47,507 bases of DNA from Candidatus Thorarchaeota archaeon (GTDB lineage: Archaea; Asgardarchaeota; Thorarchaeia; Thorarchaeales; Thorarchaeaceae): positions 1 to 47,507 of the forward strand of contig JAUWOU010000010.1 in NCBI GenBank assembly GCA_030612005.1, in the 5' to 3' direction. Below the pieces are notes generated by a model. The model made no database searches. It worked only from the letters and a program-made list of their open reading frames with translations, and was not told where the DNA came from. This document shows, piece by piece, positions 24,335 to 32,077 of the stretch; position 1 is the stretch's first letter; each line of letters opens with the position of its first letter. The position numbers and the translations under genes were made by a program.

Positions 24335-24695
24335 AATGTTCTATGGTCATGTGAGTATATGAACTCATACGAGAATATGATATTGCATCACTCTTTGAAT
24401 GCGAACAGATAATCGATGTTGACATGAAGAAACGCCATCCAACATGAATCGCAGTCAACCATCTAGCTAAGATCAAGATTCCAGATGAACTTATTCCTCG
24501 AAGTCGAATGGGGTTGCATCTGGATATCAGAGCCTTCAGTAAAAGTGATAAATTATCTTTTTAATAGCAAATCTTACATATTTTCTTACATTTCATCATT
24601 TCATCGATACACTAATTATGGATATGTGAGATTTTTAGCTATCCTTATATTTCGCAGAACATGGGAACCGCATACTGAATTGTTGGGGAATCCTA
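24335..24695. other. AT-rich intergenic region before the second hdrC
   Basis: 361 bases without a convincing gene. The left part continues from the repeat with no recognisable end sequence. The right part becomes very AT-rich (runs such as ATTATCTTTTTAATAG) and contains the probable hdrC2 promoter at 24644-24651. A frame of 82 codons reading through here overlaps the HdrC start and shows no protein-like composition. Confidence 0.4.
24644..24651 (+). promoter_or_regulatory. Candidate TATA box for the second hdrCB unit
   Basis: CTTATATT lies 45-52 bases upstream of the HdrC ATG. A transcription start about 25 bases downstream would leave a leader of about 20 bases containing the GGGGAA before the ATG. 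It is based on position and sequence only. Confidence 0.4.
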
Positions 24696-25241
24696 ATGAC
24701 AGACAAAATCTCTCGCGAAACAATTCGCAATGAAGCCATTGACCCAGACTTTGTTGACAGTATTGTCGATGCAGGGGCAGATAGACTTAGAACCTGCATT
24801 CAATGTGGTACTTGCTCTAGTGTATGCCCAAGTGGTCGACGAACTGCGTTCAGAACTCGAGAATTGATGCGAAAAGCATTACTTGGTCTTAAAGACGAAG
24901 TCTTGTCAAGTCCAGACCTCTGGCTCTGCGCAACATGCCTCACATGTCTAGAACGATGCCCCCGACAGATCAAAGTTACTGACGCAATTATCATCATGAG
25001 GAACATGGCAGTAGAAGAAGGCCACATGCTCCCTGAACATCGGAAATCTTCGAAGAAGCTTCTGGAAACAGGTCATGCAGTACCAATAAACGCGGCTAAT
25101 CTAGAAAAAAGAAAAAACCTGGGTCTCAAGGAAATACCTCCTACTACCCATTCTAGTAAAAAAGCACTTGCTGATGTACAAAAAATAATGAAGAGAACAG
25201 GATTCAAAAAACTCATCACAGAGGACAAGGAGGAGAACTGA
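24696..25241 (+). CDS. hdrC: HdrC-like iron-sulfur subunit, second copy
   Basis: 181 residues, paralogous to the protein at 22158-22709. Two cluster motifs are CIQCGTCSSVCP (about residues 34-45) and CATCLTCLERCP (about 78-89). The central segment LWLCATCLTCLERCPRQIKVTDAI and a basic C-terminus match in order and spacing. ATG at 24696 has GGGGAA 6 bases upstream. It is followed after 1 base by hdrB2. The two hdrCB pairs are transcribed divergently, with the repeat and the broken radical SAM gene between them, as if an ancestral duplication was inverted. Confidence 0.92.
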   Translation: MTDKISRETIRNEAIDPDFVDSIVDAGADRLRTCIQCGTCSSVCPSGRRTAFRTRELMRKALLGLKDEVLSSPDLWLCATCLTCLERCPRQIKVTDAIIIMRNMAVEEGHMLPEHRKSSKKLLETGHAVPINAANLEKRKNLGLKEIPPTTHSSKKALADVQKIMKRTGFKKLITEDKEEN

Positions 25242-25242
25242 A

Positions 25243-26139
25243 GTGACTGAATCTCAGACATACTCGTTCTTTCTAGGCTGTGTAATGCCAAATAGATTTC
25301 CCAATCTTGAAGCAAGTATTCGTCTAGTATTACCAAAGTTGGGTATTGAATTAGAGGATCTAAAAGGTGCTAGTTGTTGTCCAGCACCTGGAGTGATTAG
25401 ATCTTTCAGTGAGCCTACTTGGTTAGCACTTGCATCAAGAAATCTAGCACTTGCTGAGATGGCTGGACATGATCTCTTAACGGGATGTAATGGTTGTTAT
25501 GGTACTTTCAAGGAAACACTAACTGAAATTCGTGAGCACCCGGAGAGATTGAAAGAAGTTCAAAAAGTATTCAAAGGAACAGGACTCAAGTTTAAAGGGA
25601 AGGTTGAAGCCAAGCATCTGATTGAAGTCATCAATGATCTTGATGTTGAAGATATCAAAAAGCTTCTGACAAAATCTCTTGAGGGCATTAAGGTAGGAGT
25701 ACACTACGGTTGTCATCTCCTAAAGCCAAGTAAGAATAGACCTTGGGAGCAGACTCAGCGCCATACATTCCTCGATGAACTTGTTGAATTAACTGGAGCA
25801 ACTAGTACCAAGTACAAAGACAAGTATCTTTGTTGCGGTGCTGGTGGTGGAGTTCGGGGTAGTCAAGTTGCTGTAAGCGTTGACATTGCAAAAGAGAAGC
25901 TCGACAACCTGATAGAAGCTGGTGTCGATTGCATTTTGAATGTCTGTTCATTCTGCCACCTTCAGTATGAGGTTTCACAGGCTCAGCTGAATAAGGAATT
26001 GGGCGAAAAGAAGTACCAGATTCCAGTGATTTACTTCACACAATTACTTGGATTAGCAATGGGACTTGACCCTTCAGAGCTTGGACTAGATATCCATATG
26101 ATTGACACACAACCGCTGTTGGATAAGATACTAGGATAG
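25243..26139 (+). CDS. hdrB: HdrB-like CCG-domain subunit, second copy
   Basis: 298 residues with both CCG domains intact: FLGCVMPNRFP, CCPAPGVIRSF, TGCNGCYGTF in the first; HYGCHLLKP, CCGAGGGVRG and NVCSFCHLQ in the second. It is homologous to the protein at 21231-22154 but clearly diverged, so the pairs may have different partners or substrates. The GTG start lies 1 base after the hdrC2 stop, with GGAGGA about 9 bases upstream. It is convergent with the Thr-rich protein gene, 4 bases apart. Confidence 0.92.
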   Translation: MTESQTYSFFLGCVMPNRFPNLEASIRLVLPKLGIELEDLKGASCCPAPGVIRSFSEPTWLALASRNLALAEMAGHDLLTGCNGCYGTFKETLTEIREHPERLKEVQKVFKGTGLKFKGKVEAKHLIEVINDLDVEDIKKLLTKSLEGIKVGVHYGCHLLKPSKNRPWEQTQRHTFLDELVELTGATSTKYKDKYLCCGAGGGVRGSQVAVSVDIAKEKLDNLIEAGVDCILNVCSFCHLQYEVSQAQLNKELGEKKYQIPVIYFTQLLGLAMGLDPSELGLDIHMIDTQPLLDKILG

Positions 26140-26143
26140 TAAC

Positions 26144-27097
26144 TTAGAACCATTTCTTAGCTGCATAGTAGACAACTATTGCCATTACGGAACTAGACAC
26201 AACTAGGATTACAATAAATGCAGTCAATCGGATGTCAAATGTAGTAGTTGTTGTTGTTGTCGTAGTTGTGGTGGTTGTAGTTGTTGTCGTAGTTGTGGTG
26301 GTTGTTGAATGCATAATCTCTCCAGCAGTGAAGGTCGAGTCGGAACGATCTGAAGAGAAGTAGATACCGTCAGTGACTCTGACTTCTACAAGGTACGTTT
26401 CGAGTTTATCCAACGCGGAACAGTTCCATTCAAGCCATTTATTCGATATCGAGGTTGCTAATGTATCAAAGGTTGCACCACCATCGAATGACATGAGAAC
26501 ATCATACAGAAGTGATTCTGCGACATTCAGGTCTGATGCATCCCATGTGATGTTGTTGGTTCCAGTCCATATTTCATCACCATTCGGAGAGGTCACAGTA
26601 ATCTTAGGGACAAAGAAGTTCCCAATGAACACGTTCTGGAATGTTTCGCTAACCATAGAACCATTGGTGGTAAGCCAACCTGTAACAGTAATTGTACATG
26701 TGGCGTTATTGCCGAGATATCTGGTGTCAATTTCAGTTATGGATAGATTCTGATTTTCTTCTAATGTGGCTGGTATTGCGGGAGCAAAGATCTCAAGACG
26801 AGACCTATTGACTAGTGCGGGATCCCATGATGCCTTGATTGTTACATGGTCACCAGCAATCACCGAATCTGATACAACATCTAATTCAGTTAGATTTGAT
26901 AAAACATAGTAGGTAAGATTGAGATGAAGCTTCTCAGCAGAAGGTAGAGCTTCTTCAATAGTAAGGTGAATCATACGCTCATTCTGAATTGGATTTGTAG
27001 GGAGAATTAGTGGTAATACTAACATCACCAGAAGGGATAATATTATTGCAATCTGGAAACCTTGTTGAGTTTTGCTTGAATTTGTTAGACGACTCAT
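26144..27097 (-). CDS. Surface-anchored protein with Thr-rich stalk
   Basis: 317 residues. A signal peptide or anchor covers about 12-35 (IAIILSLLVMLVLPLIL). The middle is a beta-rich extracellular region; TSPNGDEIWTGTNNITWDAS resembles the Ig-like repeats of archaeal surface proteins. About 23 Thr in a row form a stalk at roughly residues 268-290, then a C-terminal transmembrane helix ends in AAKKWF. Such Thr tracts are usually O-glycosylated spacers. It is translationally coupled (TAATG) to the membrane-bound regulator upstream. No enzymatic motif is seen; ligand binding or cell-surface sensing is possible. Confidence 0.75.
   Translation of the reverse strand: MSRLTNSSKTQQGFQIAIILSLLVMLVLPLILPTNPIQNERMIHLTIEEALPSAEKLHLNLTYYVLSNLTELDVVSDSVIAGDHVTIKASWDPALVNRSRLEIFAPAIPATLEENQNLSITEIDTRYLGNNATCTITVTGWLTTNGSMVSETFQNVFIGNFFVPKITVTSPNGDEIWTGTNNITWDASDLNVAESLLYDVLMSFDGGATFDTLATSISNKWLEWNCSALDKLETYLVEVRVTDGIYFSSDRSDSTFTAGEIMHSTTTTTTTTTTTTTTTTTTTTTTFDIRLTAFIVILVVSSSVMAIVVYYAAKKWF
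26254..26305 (-). repeat. Tandem 27-base repeat coding for the Thr stalk
   Basis: Twenty-five bases at 26254-26278 are repeated exactly at 26281-26305 (27-base period, in frame, 9 codons). On the minus strand these are ACA, ACC, ACT and ACG codons, so the poly-Thr tract has grown by unit duplication while mixing synonymous codons. Length variation between strains would be expected. Confidence 0.85.
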
Positions 27098-27561
27098 TAA
27101 TCATCACCTTCTGGAAATGGTTGTTCTCTCCATATTTTGAGTGCTTCATACCAAAATATTGCACAAGCAAATATCAGGAGAACAATGAGCATAGCTGAAT
27201 ACCAATCAGCAAACCAAAATGCTAGAGTAATAGAAGCAGCAGTAAGTGATGACAAGAAGGTAGCATAAAATAGGAATCGGGGAATCATGAGACGACCTTT
27301 ACCCATGAATAGATTCAGTATTCCAATTCGTACATCACGTTTAATGCTGTATTGTCCATGAACATCCTTATCGACGAGACCATACTGACGTAATCGTTCA
27401 AGATGATGCATAGATAGAGAGGGACTAGAAAGTCTGGCTCCACGTTGAATTTCTCTTGCTGTCAATGGTTCTGTATGTCGTAACATATACCAATACACAC
27501 TGAGGGTTTTTCCCTTAATCAGTTGGACCAATTCTTCATCAGTTGGTTCCTTTTTAGTCAA
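27097..27561 (-). CDS. Winged-helix regulator with C-terminal membrane anchor
   Basis: 154 residues from TTG 27561, which has GGAG 8 bases upstream; a GTG at 27618 is a possible longer start but has no ribosome-binding site. The N-terminal half is a winged helix: LIKGKTLSVYWYMLRHTEPLTAREIQRGA followed by SPSLSMHHLERLRQYGLVDK and a wing (GQYSIKRDV). Two hydrophobic segments follow (RFLFYATFLSSLTAASITLAF and a second one), ending in a charged cytoplasmic tail. This resembles membrane-bound archaeal HTH proteins. It is coupled to the Thr-rich surface protein, so the two may form a sensing pair. Confidence 0.8.
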   Translation of the reverse strand: MTKKEPTDEELVQLIKGKTLSVYWYMLRHTEPLTAREIQRGARLSSPSLSMHHLERLRQYGLVDKDVHGQYSIKRDVRIGILNLFMGKGRLMIPRFLFYATFLSSLTAASITLAFWFADWYSAMLIVLLIFACAIFWYEALKIWREQPFPEGDD

Positions 27562-27771
27562 GACCACTACTCCAGCACTACTCAAATATTCTAATCGCAG
27601 GATAATAATGAAGGACACTTAAAGACTATTAATAATACTCTGAGGTCAGAGTCCGGCAAGGCAAGGCTAAAAAGGGGTTATAGTCCGCCATGAATCACGC
27701 CTGAATATACCGTTCAGCAAACCTCCAAATTGCTCTAGATTCTTCCACATGAGATTCCGGAGAGAGTACTG

Positions 27772-28113
27772 ATGTCCACTGTCAGGAAACCAATAACCCC
27801 AGGGCCCCTAAGAAGAAGAGAAAAGGTCTTAGTAATTCTACAAGAGCAATGTAAGGAATGTGGGCTCTGTATAGAGTTTTGCCCCAAGAATGTTCTTTGT
27901 TTTACTGATATCTACAATCGGAAGGGATACCATCCAGTCACAGCGTGTGATATTGATGCTTGTGTCAATTGTGAGTTCTGTGAACGTATATGTCCAGACA
28001 TGGCAATTTTTCTGATAGATAGAAAAGAAGCAGAGAAAGCCTACAAAAAAGGGGCAGTACAAGAGGGCACAGTGATTCCTGAATTCGAAGATGAAAAGGA
28101 GGAATCAAAATAA
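27772..28113 (+). CDS. korD: 2-oxoacid:ferredoxin oxidoreductase, ferredoxin (delta) subunit
   Basis: 113 residues with two 4Fe-4S motifs: CKECGLCIEFCP (about residues 28-39) and CVNCEFCERICP. The CDIDACVNCEFCE layout matches KorD/VorD-type delta subunits. It accepts electrons from the thiamine diphosphate centre of the catalytic subunits. ATG at 27772 follows GGAGAG. The stop is directly followed by the alpha subunit ATG (TAAATG). The upstream intergenic region should contain the operon promoter; I see no clear TATA box. Confidence 0.88.
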   Translation: MSTVRKPITPGPLRRREKVLVILQEQCKECGLCIEFCPKNVLCFTDIYNRKGYHPVTACDIDACVNCEFCERICPDMAIFLIDRKEAEKAYKKGAVQEGTVIPEFEDEKEESK

Positions 28114-29250
28114 ATGCCAGAACGTGTAATGTTTACAATGGGTGATATTGCCTGCGCAGAAGGTGCATTAAGTGCAGGATGCCGGTATTTAGGCGGTTAT
28201 CCAATCACTCCTGCAACCGAGATTGCGGAATGGATGTCAATTCGGATGCCACAGGTAGGAGGAGCATATGTCCAATATGAGGATGAGATAGCAGCCATTA
28301 CAAGTGTTATTGGAGCCTCGTGGACTGGAGTAAAATCAATGACTGCTACATCTGGACCAGGTGTTAGTTTGATGTTGGAAGCAATTGGACTTGCTGTGAT
28401 GACCGAAACCCCCTTGGTTATAGTCAATATCATGCGTGGAGGTCCAAGTACAGGTCAACCTACACGAGGTCAACAAGGAGATATTATGCAGGCAAAATGG
28501 GGTAGTCATGGAGACTATCAAATAATTGCATTAACCCCTGCCTCTGTGCAGGAGATGTTCGATCAGACAGTTCAAGCTTTCAATTTGTCAGAAAAATACA
28601 GAACTCCCGTTTTTGTATTAGCGGATGAAACTGTCGGACATATGAGAGAACGCCTAGTAATTCCAGATGAGAAAGATTTGAAGTTAGAGTATAGGAAGAC
28701 ACCCACTGTGGACCCAAAGGACTATCTTCCATTCAAAGCAGATGATGATCTCGTACCTCCTATGGCACTTTTTGGATCTAAGTACCAATTTTATGCCACA
28801 GGTCTAACTCATGATGAACGTGGATATCCCAGTGACAAAGAGAATGTGCAGATCGAACTCGTTACTCGCTTGCAGAACAAGATTCTCCATAATGCTGACA
28901 AGATCATTGATGTTGAACGTATAGAACTTGATGATGCTAAGATTGGAGTGATTGCCTATGGTACTCCTTCAAGAAGCGCAAAGAAGGCCATCAAGGATGC
29001 TCGTAATGAAGGTATAAAGGCAGGACTTCTTAGGCTCAAAACTGTGTGGCCATTCCCAGAAAAGCAAGTAGCACAGTTAGCATCTGAAGTGGACCACATC
29101 ATTGTTGCGGAGCAGAATCTCGGTCAAGTCTATCACATGGTGAAAGCAGTCGCTGCACCGACACCAGTACATTTGATGGCGAAACCTGCAGGAATGCCTC
29201 AATTACCACATGAGATTCTAACCAAGCTTAGAGATGTCAATTCAATGTAG
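28114..29250 (+). CDS. korA: 2-oxoacid:ferredoxin oxidoreductase alpha subunit
   Basis: 378 residues, the length of KorA/VorA-type subunits with the pyrimidine-binding domain. The N-terminal pattern GDIACAEGALSAGCRYLGGYPITPATEIAEW is typical; I give it in parts as GYPITPATEIAEW and MTATSGPGVSLMLEAIGLA. The C-terminal domain includes LLRLKTVWPFP and VDHIIVAEQNLGQ. It oxidatively decarboxylates a 2-oxoacid to acyl-CoA, probably 2-oxoglutarate or a similar acid; the substrate is not certain. The gene order D-A-B-C and separate subunits fit the Kor/2-oxoglutarate group better than fused Por enzymes. Confidence 0.9.
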   Translation: MPERVMFTMGDIACAEGALSAGCRYLGGYPITPATEIAEWMSIRMPQVGGAYVQYEDEIAAITSVIGASWTGVKSMTATSGPGVSLMLEAIGLAVMTETPLVIVNIMRGGPSTGQPTRGQQGDIMQAKWGSHGDYQIIALTPASVQEMFDQTVQAFNLSEKYRTPVFVLADETVGHMRERLVIPDEKDLKLEYRKTPTVDPKDYLPFKADDDLVPPMALFGSKYQFYATGLTHDERGYPSDKENVQIELVTRLQNKILHNADKIIDVERIELDDAKIGVIAYGTPSRSAKKAIKDARNEGIKAGLLRLKTVWPFPEKQVAQLASEVDHIIVAEQNLGQVYHMVKAVAAPTPVHLMAKPAGMPQLPHEILTKLRDVNSM

Positions 29251-29349
29251 ACCTTTCAATTTCAGATTAACAGCGTTAATGAAATCGTCGACCACATCAA
29301 CAAGCCTTTTATCATCTTTAGTGAGAAGCCGTGATAAGGAGAACCTCCT

Positions 29350-30195
29350 ATGACCGAATCCACACCAGTGCTCAGGCATCCTATGTCCAAGTACATTCGA
29401 GAGGACAGGCAACCCTTCATCTATTGTTCAGGTTGTTCAATTGGTATAGTCACAGGAATGCTTGCGCGTGCAATCGACAACCTTGGTATTGATATTAACA
29501 AGACTGTTATCGTTTCAGGAATTGGCTGCACTGGTCGAACTTCTGGCTATTTCAAGACTGGAACATATCATACCACACACGGAAGAGCGATTGCTTTTGC
29601 AGAAGGGGTAAAGATAGCGAATCCAGAACTTGAGGTTATTGTTGTCAGTGGGGATGGAGACATATCAGCAATTGGAGGAAACCACCTCATTCACGCCTGT
29701 CGAAGAAATATCGACATGACTGTAATCTGCATCAATAACATGAACTACGGAATGACGGGCGGACAGTTCGGTCCAACAACAGAACATGAGCGTTATTCGC
29801 AGACCAGTCCACGCCCATATGGAAATCTCGAGCACCCATTTAACCTTGTAAAACTTGCAGCTTCTTCAGGTGCTACCTTTGTTGCCAGATGGACAGCTGT
29901 ACAAGCACGTAGAGCAACAAAATCTATCGAGAAGGCAATCGAGAAAGAAGGCTTTTCCTTTGTAGAAATCATTGGAGCATGCCCTACAGCCTACGGCAGA
30001 ATGAATCGCCTTGGTGATGGGGTTACCATGCATAAACACCTACTTGAAGTAGCAGAGATTCAGAACGGACTTCCACCACACGAAGCGGAACTCGATTATG
30101 CAACCAAAATCATCTGTGGAGAGTTTGTGAATATCGAGAAACCAGAGTATACTGCGGTCCTTGCAGAAATGCAACGCAAAGCCAAAGGTGAATAA
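29350..30195 (+). CDS. korB: 2-oxoacid:ferredoxin oxidoreductase beta subunit
   Basis: 281 residues, the thiamine diphosphate-binding subunit. The motif GDGDISAIGGNHLIHACRRN, followed by INNMNYGMTGGQ, is the ThDP/Mg site. The N-terminal YCSGCSIGIV, GIGCTGRTSGYF and YHTTHGRAIAFAEG are all family features, including the Cys residues close to the cofactor. It is separated from korA by 99 bases, where no gene is seen; the AAGGAG before the ATG is good. The stop lies 1 base before the gamma ATG (TAAAATG), so the unit continues. Confidence 0.92.
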   Translation: MTESTPVLRHPMSKYIREDRQPFIYCSGCSIGIVTGMLARAIDNLGIDINKTVIVSGIGCTGRTSGYFKTGTYHTTHGRAIAFAEGVKIANPELEVIVVSGDGDISAIGGNHLIHACRRNIDMTVICINNMNYGMTGGQFGPTTEHERYSQTSPRPYGNLEHPFNLVKLAASSGATFVARWTAVQARRATKSIEKAIEKEGFSFVEIIGACPTAYGRMNRLGDGVTMHKHLLEVAEIQNGLPPHEAELDYATKIICGEFVNIEKPEYTAVLAEMQRKAKGE

Positions 30196-30196
30196 A

Positions 30197-30754
30197 ATGA
30201 GCAGATACGAGGTCAGAATCGGCGGATTCGGAGGGCAAGGCGTCGTCACCATGGCAGTTGTCGCTGGAGAAACAGCATCACTCTATGATAAAAAATTCGT
30301 TGTACAGACTCAATCCTATGGGCCAGAGGCGCGAGGCGGAGCAAGTAAGAGCGAAATTGTAATCTCTGATGAAGAGATAGATTTTCCCAAAGTGCAGGCA
30401 CCAGATGTATTTGTTGTACTGAGTAGAGCTGCTTACTTGGAATATGTGAATGGCTTGAAGGATGATGGCATTCTGATCATCGATGAAGATCTTGTAAAGA
30501 TAGAAAGTGATATTCCTAAAACAATGAAGGTATACAAGATTCCAGCAACAAGAATCGCAGACAAAGAAGTTGGAAGTAAGCAGGCAACTAATGTTGTGAT
30601 GCTTGGAGCTTTTGCAGTGATTACAAAAGTTCTATCAATCGAAGGTCTGAAGGCACGAATCGAAGAAAAATGGCCTAGATTTGTAAAGTCAAACATGCTT
30701 GCTCTAGAGTTAGGTATGAAAGCTGGTGAAGAAGCACTAGCAAAGACCGCATAG
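30197..30754 (+). CDS. korC: 2-oxoacid:ferredoxin oxidoreductase gamma subunit
   Basis: 185 residues when started at ATG 30197 (MSRYEVRIGGFGGQG), which is the conserved N-terminus of gamma subunits. A longer frame back to 30161 would overlap korB and has no homologous sequence. The segments TQSYGPEARGGASKSEIV and DVFVVLSRAAYLEYV are typical. Gamma subunits bind CoA and complete the catalytic ring. The final helix ends AGEEALAKTA. This closes the korDABC operon, after which the next gene starts 46 bases later. Confidence 0.92.
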   Translation: MSRYEVRIGGFGGQGVVTMAVVAGETASLYDKKFVVQTQSYGPEARGGASKSEIVISDEEIDFPKVQAPDVFVVLSRAAYLEYVNGLKDDGILIIDEDLVKIESDIPKTMKVYKIPATRIADKEVGSKQATNVVMLGAFAVITKVLSIEGLKARIEEKWPRFVKSNMLALELGMKAGEEALAKTA

Positions 30755-30800
30755 AGCCATTTTCATCAACCTTAAGTGATAGAGCATTTTAGATTCAAAT

Positions 30801-31262
30801 ATGAATTCAGAAAGACCTCTAGATGATTGGCTATTTCTTATTGGAGATTGGAAAGGCCGTTCTGAGGATGAGTTTGGCGGCAAAGGTGTCATTGAAACAT
30901 CAAGCGTTTTTACCCTTGAACTAAGTGACGGCTTTATCTATGGAAAACAAGAATCAGTACGAAATGGTGCTATTGAGAATCAGAGTATCAGTATGATGTT
31001 CTATGATAAGAGAAACAAGAAGTTCATTCGAAAGACCTTCTTCAACTATGGATTTGTTAATAATGAGGTCGAGTATGAGAGGTCTGAAACAGAAATACGC
31101 TTTGAAGTTATCTTAGAACCAACACCACAAGCATTCGATAAGATGAAGTGGAGATCCTACATCCGTAAGGTTTCAGATGATGAGATACGTATGGGCTTGG
31201 AAGTTGCAAAACCCGGGGAAGACTTCACATCTTATGGTGAAAATGTACTGGTTAGAGTTTAG
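30801..31262 (+). CDS. Beta-barrel (nitrobindin/DUF1579-like) domain protein
   Basis: 153 residues, predicted mostly beta strands. The first part, WLFLIGDWKGRSEDEFGGKG, resembles the N-terminal FLIGxWxGxG motif of nitrobindin/THAP4-type and DUF1579 barrels, which bind heme or hydrophobic ligands. No His-heme ligand can be assigned with confidence. It has ATG at 30801, 46 bases after korC and the same strand, so it may be cotranscribed, and converges on the dehydratase operon. The family assignment is tentative. Confidence 0.65.
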   Translation: MNSERPLDDWLFLIGDWKGRSEDEFGGKGVIETSSVFTLELSDGFIYGKQESVRNGAIENQSISMMFYDKRNKKFIRKTFFNYGFVNNEVEYERSETEIRFEVILEPTPQAFDKMKWRSYIRKVSDDEIRMGLEVAKPGEDFTSYGENVLVRV

Positions 31263-31287
31263 TGAACAACTCATAACAGGATGAACA

Positions 31288-32067
31288 TTAGGACTTCCCA
31301 TTTAGCGCAATAACCGCAGCTCCTAATGCTCCTGTGAACTGAGGTTCTTCAGGAATCCATAGTTCTGTTCCTAAATGCTTTGACAGATAATGACGAAATG
31401 CAGGGTTCAATGCAACCCCTCCAGTTACACATACAGGAGGTACTACCTTTACTCGTTTTGCCAATGCAACAATCTTTGTGGCCATTGAGTCATGGATACC
31501 TGCAGCTATATCATCTGGTTTCGCTCCAGCTCCAATATGCCCGATAACTTCACTTTCAGCAAAGACTGTACATGTACTGCTAATTGAAGAAGGAGAGTCT
31601 GATTGAAGAGCAAGAGGACCTAACTCATCTATTGTTATACCCAGCACTCTTGCCATTACTTCTAGAAATCTTCCAGTTCCTGCTGAACACTTATCGTTCA
31701 ATTCAAAATCTTCGGGTCGTCCTTTTTTGCCTATTCGAATTACTTTGGAGTCCTGTCCACCAACATCTATCAGAAGACGAATTTCAGGATTTAGAGAGTG
31801 AACACCGCGCGAGTGACAAGTTATCTCGGTCACGGATTTCTCAGCATTCTCTACACGAGCACGTCCATATCCCGTGCTGATTATCGCAATATCATCAAGT
31901 TGAAGGCCAGATTGTGATTCAAGTTCTTCCAGAATTTTATCGATTGCCTGAGAGGCTGCTGCTCCTGTGAGCATGATGTGTTTTGCGCACACCTTCATAT
32001 CACTGTCAATAAGAAGACCCTTTGCAGTTGTTGAACCAATATCAATACCAATTCCAAATTTGCTCAC
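31288..32067 (-). CDS. Acyl-CoA dehydratase activator ATPase (HgdC family)
   Basis: 259 residues of the actin-like ATPase fold: GIDIGSTTAKGLLID (phosphate 1), LLIDVGGQDSKVI, and CVTGGVALNPAFRHYL. The two Cys that bridge the 4Fe-4S cluster between monomers are C127 (DKCSAGTGRF) and C166 (SSTCTVF), the same numbers I recall for Acidaminococcus HgdC. It donates one low-potential electron per ATP-driven cycle to the dehydratase. GTG start at 32067 with GAGGT 7 bases upstream. It lies 10 bases downstream of the dehydratase beta gene, so all three are one operon. Confidence 0.93.
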   Translation of the reverse strand: MSKFGIGIDIGSTTAKGLLIDSDMKVCAKHIMLTGAAASQAIDKILEELESQSGLQLDDIAIISTGYGRARVENAEKSVTEITCHSRGVHSLNPEIRLLIDVGGQDSKVIRIGKKGRPEDFELNDKCSAGTGRFLEVMARVLGITIDELGPLALQSDSPSSISSTCTVFAESEVIGHIGAGAKPDDIAAGIHDSMATKIVALAKRVKVVPPVCVTGGVALNPAFRHYLSKHLGTELWIPEEPQFTGALGAAVIALNGKS

Positions 32068-32077
32068 AATAGGTACC

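Noticed and set aside
24485-24733. 82-codon frame before the second hdrC
   Set aside because: It runs through the AT-rich promoter region and overlaps the hdrC start in another frame, with no ribosome-binding site or family similarity.
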